A DNA stretch of 64,000 nt from Fomes fomentarius (taxonomy: Eukaryota; Basidiomycota; Agaricomycetes; Polyporales; Polyporaceae). The notes beneath the pieces were generated by a model. It searched no databases. It had not been told where the DNA came from and saw only the letters and a list, made by a program, of their open reading frames with translations. The translations under genes and the position numbers were made by a program. Location of the stretch: assembly GCA_022606135.1 (NCBI GenBank), contig JABYQN010000008.1, positions 1,240,001 through 1,304,000 on the forward strand, written 5' to 3'. The first letter of the stretch is position 1; each line of letters begins with the position of its first letter. Of the stretch, positions 57,474-64,000 are shown in pieces.

Positions 57474-59554
57474 TCATACACTCGCGCCCACCTGACCCAC
57501 CGCGGGCACTGCGTACTTCTCGATGACCTTTTTGACCAACTCGACCTTCGCTGCCTCGACATCGATAACCCGGCGCTCGCGCTCAAGCAAACCCTTGAAC
57601 TCGGGCGGAAGCACATCACGCTCGAAGTCGAAGGAGGGCGAACCTTGCAACGCGCGTGTCACGGCCTCGGAGAACTTTGCCGGATGGGCAGTCGACAGGA
57701 CGATCTGCCTGACGTTCGGGGCACTGCATTACAATACGAGATCCCAGTTGAGCAATCGGCAACCGTACAGAAACGAAGCATGACTGACTTCTGGGGGGCG
57801 ACATTGCGAGCGGCGCGGAGCCCGACGGCGGTGTGCGGGTCCGCGATGTAGTGGATATCAGATTCAAAGTAGTACTTGATCGTCTCAAGTGTCTGAGGAA
57901 GAGCTCAGTTCGGTGCCTCAAAGAGGCGACGGACATACACACCTGCTCGTCCGAAACACGTTCGGCAAAGAAATCCTTCCGTGCGAGCTCCAGAGCCGCA
58001 ACGGGAACCTGCACTCGTCCGTTGCTCTTCACCTTTCCCATCCACTCCGCGATTGTCGCGCTGGCCTTCTCCTTCCTCTCCGCGGCATCTGCGCCCTCCG
58101 CGGTCTCAAACGCGAGGTACCAGAGCAACCTCTCGAAATTGCTCGAGACAAGGATGTCCATGGCAGGACTCAGAGTTTCCTTCACGCCGCTCGCGTCCGC
58201 CGCTTGCTTCCCATCTGACGCACCAGCCACAGGCTCACTTTGCCCCGGGGCTGCGGAGGAGTCGACCTTCTCGTATGCCCCGCTCTTCCAGAAGCGCGCG
58301 AGGATGTCGTTCGCATTCGTCGCGACGCCAAGGCGGCCGACCGGAAGGCCCATACGCTTCGCGTAGTAACCAGCGAGAATGTCACCAAAATTACCCGTTG
58401 GGACAACGTACTGGATCTCGACATCCCGGTCCGGCACCTGTCGCCGCAAGTGGAAGTATGAAAGGAAGTAATAGACTGTCTGTGCGAGGATGCGGGCCCA
58501 GTTAATGGAGTTGACGGCTCCGAGACGATGGATCGCATTGAACTCTCTGTGCGCGAAGAGCGACTTGACGATGTCCTGGACGGAGATGAAGTGAGAACAG
58601 GCACAGGAACTCTGTACCCATGTGCAGCGTACCTGGCAGTCGTCAAAAGTTCCCTGCACCGCGAGGTTATGAACATTGGGATCGGTGACTGTCGTCATCT
58701 GTGCTTCTTGTATGGGAGAAACCCTTCCCTTCGGGTGCAATATGAAAATTGAGACGTTTGCCTTGTTGCGAAGGCCATAGATGGCAGCGCTGGTCACGGT
58801 GGTCAGTTTATCGGTATACACAGGGAAAGCAGCGAATATGTTTTTGTAGCTGGTTTGGCATAGTCGATGTACGATGCGCGAGGAGAGGTGTTGCGATCGA
58901 GGAATAGGTTCCGGGTGTGAACCTATCATTCCCATGTAGCAATATTGGATAGGCCGTGCGCGCGGGCCCGATGATGATGACAGGAAATCACAAGGAAAGG
59001 AAAACACGAAAATGTGAAGGCAGGAGAACTCACCTTCCGGTATCTCCACTCGTTGCACCCACAACGGTCAACTTTTCTGGCGTTTCGTCCGGACCCTTTC
59101 GCTGATTGCGCCTCTTCAGGAAAAACTCGAACAGGTTACCAAGGAGCTGCAGAGCGACATCCTTGAAAGCGAATGTGGGACCGTGGAAGAGCTCGAGCAC
59201 ATAGGTCGTATCCGTGAGCCTCTTCAGAGGTGTGATGTCCGGGTGCTGGAAGGTACTGTAGGACTTTTCGACCAACGCGCGCAGCTCGGCTTTTGAGATT
59301 TCATTGGGTGAGATGTACAGGGATAGGACCTCAACGGAGAGATCGACAAATGAATGGTCCTTCCACGCCGTCTGCCAATCTGCAGGGAGGGAAGGAATTT
59401 GTTCTGGGATGTAGAGCCCACCATCTGGTGCGAGCCCAGCAAGGACCGTCTGGGGGTGCGTCGTTTAGAATTGCGGCGGGAACCCGGTGAAGAAATGAAT
59501 GACCTCTTCGAAAGACAAAAGCTGGTCTGCACCGCGAGTGGACAAATACTTCAT
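57474..59554 (-). CDS. THR4: Threonine synthase
   Basis: Six exons (59554-59503, 59448-59034, 58789-58633, 58575-57943, 57892-57789, 57723-57474) give 536 residues, the fungal Thr4 length. It starts MKYLSTRGGADQ-like, the typical Thr4 N-terminus, with TVLAGLAPDGGLYIPEQIPS next. The PLP lysine lies in FHGPTFAFKDVALQLLGNLF, and GATSGDTGSAAIYG binds the phosphate of PLP. NSINWARILAQTVYYFLSY and YVVPTGNFGDILAGYYAKRM complete the active site. It converts O-phosphohomoserine to threonine in the aspartate pathway. Intron 2 is long (244 nt). The end PAVGQVGASV is clean. Confidence 0.94.
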
Positions 59555-60499
59555 CGTGGCGGTAGGCTGCAGAGTTCAGTCACGGACGTCTTGAGGATTG
59601 ACTCGACTTGAATCAGCCACTGAGTTGCCCATGCACGTGCACTGCGACACGCGAGCTCGAGCTTTAAGGACTGCATGGATTGCAAAGAAAAGACATGAGC
59701 ACAAACAACGAACGCATCCGCTCGCCATGGTGGAGGAAGGCTACGAATACAACTTGCTAGGAATAATATCAGTATCCAATAGGCGCCCAACAGTGCGTTC
59801 ATGTACTAGCTATAGTCACTCGCCAGTGGAATGGGGACAACAATGCAGCGCGTATGAGTCAGATTATCGCCCTGAAGCCAGCAGGTCTGAGGTACCTCGG
59901 GGTCGCGCACCGCAGCGTACTCGCAGCGGGTGCGTGCAAGTCGTGTGGCGATCGACTCGTCCCAGAACAACAGTCGTCCTCTTGACATCAAGCAAGCAAC
60001 ATATATCACCTACAAGGGGAGCTGAAGGCGGGACAGTCCTCTTTCGATGTTCGCGCAAGTCAGTGGGCATAATGTGCGTCGTTTCCCTCACAACCGTCCA
60101 ATAAAGACCATTATTGTCAAGTTCAACAAATAGGCGCTCGAGTGCCCCACGGACGAGCACGGACGTTGGCGATGTTGAACTGTCACCGCCCCATCCCTTC
60201 CTCCTTCCTCGACGCCCACGTCGACCCCGATTCCCCACACCTTACCAAACTCTGCTGGTGACTGCGGTTCGCTTTCTTTGATTCTGCTCTCTTGCTCTTG
60301 GACTTCGAGTGATCCCGGTCTAGCACTGAGCACTCACCATCTCGACACAGCGTTGGTGTCAGGCGAGTCCCGGGAGGCACGGTTTCATTTCCATATTCAC
60401 GAATAACGCGTGCATTCGCGCGCTCTCAGAGCGTTTCACTACCATCTAATCTTCCGGAGAACTGCACTTACGCCCAAACGACCACCTTCCTCTTCCTCA
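59555..60499. promoter_or_regulatory. Divergent region between threonine synthase and the F-box/WD40 gene
   Basis: 945 bp. Promoters of both genes are expected. No gene supported. Confidence 0.45.
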
Positions 60500-62944
60500 A
60501 TGGCCGCTCAAGTCGACGCCCAGATACCCTTCCCGACCTATCACGATTACGCTGACGCAGAGGATGACGCTACGTATAACCCCGAACGCGAACACGAGCA
60601 CGAGGTGCAGGCAACGCCGCGTTTCAGCCAGTTGCTTACGTCTGTCCTGGGCTCTCCATTCTTGACGACCTCGGATCTTCCAGGCGATTCAGACACCGCA
60701 TATGCACCTAGCCTGCCCATGCAGAGGATGGACCTGGACGATGATGCAGCAAACGGGAGCGACATGGAGACGGTCGACGGTGCGTTCGCCTCTGTGCCAC
60801 GCTCTTTTACCGTCACCCGCCCTACATCCCCAACACCGAGCTTCCGCACGGAGACGTTCTCTATTGTGAACTGGAATCCGGAAATGTACAACCTTGTTCT
60901 CCCGGCAAATGGAGAGGGCACCCCGCGCTGTTCGATGACCTTCCTCCAGGGCGGGAGGCGCACCGTGTCGGGCTACCCCAGCAGCCACTGGAGCTCCCGG
61001 ACTTTCACCCCCACTCCCTCACCCATTAAGATGTCGCGGAGCTTGACTATCGGAATGGGCTTCTTGCCCAAGATCTGGGATGCACTGAGGGAGGGCTCTC
61101 CGGGTAAGCGTAGCCGTCGTCGCCCTACGATCCCGTCATGGCAGGACACGAGTATGGAGCTGGAATACCACTCGGACGGGTCCATTGACTATACGCACAT
61201 GATCCCGCTCGATGGCGAGGAGGGTGAGCTGATCGACGATGAAGCTTGCTTCATTGACGTTCGCGCGATCACCGGGATGGACATTGTCTCCCACTTGCCA
61301 CTTGAACTAGCCCTCTATCTGCTGTCGTTCCTGGACCTGCCTTCCATTCTGGCCTGTCTACGCGTATCCAGGTATGCGCACATCCCTATCACAACCACAG
61401 GTGGCTGACTTGACTTGGGACAGGACCTGGAACGAATTAGCACGCGACAACTCAGTATGGCGTACACTGTTCTCCCTGAGGGAAGGAGACGGATGGCGCG
61501 TTGACTTACGCAGAGCTCATCGCGACCAGCCATTGCCGTCTTTGCGAATGCCCCTTGCCATGATGCCTGCACCGCTCGAGATCAACTGGTACGACCTCTA
61601 CCGGAATCGACAAGAGCTCGACCGGCGCTGGTCAAACTATCCAGGTGCGGGAATCAGTGCAGACCTGAGCGACGATTCCCTTGCCGAGGAGAAGGAAGTG
61701 CCTAAGGCATGGGAGCCTAAGGTCATGCGGATAAGTGGTCATGGCGACAGGTAGGCCTGAGTTAGATACGTTTACCTTTTAGGGTAGCGACGCTCAGCTC
61801 TCTTCTGCAGCGTGTATTGCCTGGAGTTCGATTCATCGCGGATCATCACGGGCTCGCGGGACAGGACGATCAAGGTGTGGAGTCTGAAAACGGGCAAGTG
61901 TCTCGCGACGTTCGCGGGGCACCGCGGCAGTGTCCTCTGTCTCAAGTTCGATCGCGACTGGGACATCATGGACGATAGCATGGACGTTGACGATGCTGCC
62001 CCGCGCAAAGGCTTCATGGTCAGCGGCTCTAGCGACTGCACGGTGTGCGTCTGGGACCTCTACGCCCACCCGGTACCTGGCGAAGAGCCGAAGGTCACTG
62101 CCGAGGTCAATACAGTTTTGCGGGCGCATGGCGGTGGAGTGCTTGACTTGAGGATAGACTTGCGCTGGATCGTCAGCTGGTACGTGCCGTGGATGCGGAA
62201 TGCTGTGCAGTGATGTTTAAGACGTTGCAGTTCGAAAGACGCACTGATCCGCGTATGGGATCGCAAGACCTTGGACCTGCAATGCACATTGCGGGGGCAC
62301 GAAGGCCCCGTGAACGCTGTGGGGCTACAGGGAAACAGAGTAGTGAGTGCGAGTGGGGATGGGAAGATGATCTTGTGGGATGTTGCGAGTGGCGAACGCC
62401 TACGAACATTCGATGGCCATGACCGCGGCTTGGCTTGCATCGAGTTCAAGGTATGCATACAGTGCCCCCTCGGATCATCGTGTATGTTGACACCTGGACG
62501 TTCACGCGCAGGGGGACCTGATTGTGTCCGGCTCCAACGACTGCAAGATCAAAGTGTGGGACGCGAACACGGGAACGTGTCTGCGGACACTGACGGGACA
62601 CGACTACCTGGTGCGCGCGCTGTCGTTCGACCCGCTGAGCGGACGGCTCGTGAGCGGGAGTTACGACAAGACGGTCAAGGTGTGGGACCTGCACTCTGGC
62701 AAGATGGTCCGCGAGTTCCGCGGATGCCATGTCAGCCACATCTTCGATGTCAAGTTCGACCACTGTCGGATCGTGAGGTGCGTGTATGATCTGTTTTACC
62801 TTCCGTCCGATTGTGTTTTGGTTTCGGTTTGTGTGAGAGTGGGTGCTGATCGTTTTTGTGTTGTGCGTCGGCAGTACGTCACACGATAGGAAGATCGTTG
62901 TGCTCGACTTCTCTGAGGGTCTCGATACGACGCTGTTTGTCTGA
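60500..62944 (+). CDS. F-box/WD40 protein (SCF ubiquitin-ligase substrate receptor, Cdc4/Met30/Pop type)
   Basis: Six exons (60500-61371, 61424-61750, 61811-62179, 62231-62450, 62512-62777, 62875-62944) give 707 residues. A disordered acidic N-terminus precedes the F-box DIVSHLPLELALYLLSFLDL to NSVWRTL at about residues 260-310. Seven WD repeats follow, ending in IKVWSL, VCVWDL, IRVWDR, MILWDV, IKVWDA, VKVWDL and VVLDF, enough for one closed propeller. Such proteins link Skp1/cullin to phosphorylated substrates. The order F-box then WD40 and the length fit the Cdc4/Met30/SCON group, but which member it is cannot be decided. Intron phases agree throughout. Confidence 0.92.
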
Positions 62945-64000
62945 TATGTCCTTGTCCGATGCCGATTCGGAAGCGTATGTATCTATCGGGCGACTGCGCG
63001 TGTGTCAAGATCATCTGAATCCACAACTCTATATTCTGTGGTGCTATCATATCTTTTTCCTAATGCACACACGTTCTTTGCAGTCCCGCCTCGACGCCCT
63101 TTCCTTCTTTCTCGTCATTCTATACATGGTTTCCTCTCTGTCAGTGTCTCATCTGTTTTTGTCTGTTGTTTTCGTTTTCGTTGTACATGCGTTACCCGTC
63201 ACCTCCCCCTTACCACCTAACACGTCGCCTTCTGTTTCCACACCCTCATGATGCATTTCCTGTACCAGATATCCTTTTCTTTCGTTCGCAATTACACCAC
63301 GATACCCCTCGCAATGTCTCGTCTCATTTCCTGCCTGGTCTTCCGTCTCCCGTATCTCAAGTCTCATGCCTCGACCCTTTTCAACACTCGTTGCATATTT
63401 ATGCATGTCGATCGCCAAGGACTGTTGTTTGTAGGTTTGACCTGTATCACGTCATGTCACGTTGTACCAGTATAGGAACCACTTGAATATCTCTTCTTTT
63501 CCTTCCTCCTGTCTTTATGGTGGTGGCGCTTGATGGTGTTGACTCCCGTTTATGGCCCCCAATGCACAGGAGATCAAGGAGGACGAGGTGGGGGTAGGAT
63601 GTACTCTGAGTCTATCAATGTATCTGGCAAGATCGCTCACGGTGTGTTCATCTACTTAGATGACTTGGACCAGGAGTCCTCCACTTGGCACTCGCGCTAG
63701 GCTTCATCGGTACCTGTGGCGACGGCATGTGTTCAATGTTTCCTCCTTGGTTGTTGTCCTCGGCGTTGTGGCGAAGATACGTGACCGTCAGGTGTTCAGT
63801 CTTTGTTCAATCCAAGACCGGGCAGGATGAGCCTGGGTGCATAGGTTGCAGAGCCATCGAAGCTTGATCCTCTTCACATCGTTCTCCAAGAGCCTCCCTA
63901 CCGATGGCGACAGGTGACCGGTTGACCGATCGTCTGTAGTTGCCGGAGGGAGGTGAAACGGCTTCAAGTTGACCGAAGTACCTGGCTCGGGTGTCATACC
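62945..64000. other. Right-end region without a recognised gene
   Basis: Strongly T/C-rich on the plus strand to about 63500, consistent with a long 3' UTR of the F-box gene. Nothing supportable beyond; a minus-strand frame at the very end (63997 down) has no family features. Confidence 0.4.

Noticed and set aside
1..64000. CRISPR arrays, insertion sequences, bacterial operons or viral genes
   Set aside because: Spliceosomal introns, nuclear-type tRNA and eukaryotic gene families throughout; no regularly spaced repeats or prokaryotic signals seen.

Overview
This looks like nuclear DNA of a basidiomycete fungus, most likely an Agaricomycete. Genes are cut by many 45-80 nt GT-AG introns, the DNA is GC-rich, and several families are typical of or restricted to these fungi: a FunK1 kinase, a DUF6593 protein, a HET-type fragment, and multi-copy 4CL-like acyl-CoA ligases. 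All gene models were assembled by hand from reading frames, splice consensus and remembered family motifs. No alignment or expression data were available.

Layout. Positions 1-247 hold the start of IRE1 (minus strand, running off the window). A tRNA-Pro with an intron and an ALDH7 aldehyde dehydrogenase follow. 3.2-5.3 kb holds decayed coding matter. SET1 (minus) and seryl-tRNA synthetase (plus) are divergent at 5.6-12.7 kb. 13.1-22.9 kb is an accessory block: two intact alpha/beta hydrolase paralogs and one dead copy, a truncated terpene synthase relic, a HET relic and a FunK1 kinase gene with an apparent frameshift. 23-30 kb has two uncharacterised minus-strand genes and a membrane-anchored A1 aspartic protease. 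31-34 kb carries three compact genes: the ER protein Asterix, a BCL7-like protein and Mediator MED7. 34.5-45.1 kb holds two paralogous acyl-CoA ligases in inverted orientation. They enclose a repeat-rich 5 kb with a lineage-specific gene, an inverted partial copy of that gene, a severed gene start and a hAT-type miniature transposon. 46.6-63 kb holds a DUF6593 gene, a Ser/Pro-rich coiled-coil protein, a probable pseudokinase, threonine synthase and an F-box/WD40 protein.

How the genes relate. The housekeeping genes have no shared pathway, although SET1, BCL7-like and MED7 all belong to transcription or chromatin. The accessory genes share a theme. One hydrolase ends in ARL, and the two acyl-CoA ligases end in AKL and SKL; all are peroxisomal PTS1-type tails. 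Together they resemble a peroxisomal acyl-activation and hydrolysis set, but no pathway can be assigned from sequence alone.

The most striking detail is a 435 bp hAT-like element at 42019-42453 with perfect terminal inverted repeats and an 8 bp target duplication. It inserted one base after the stop codon of the SKL-ending ligase, and the duplicated target contains that stop codon.
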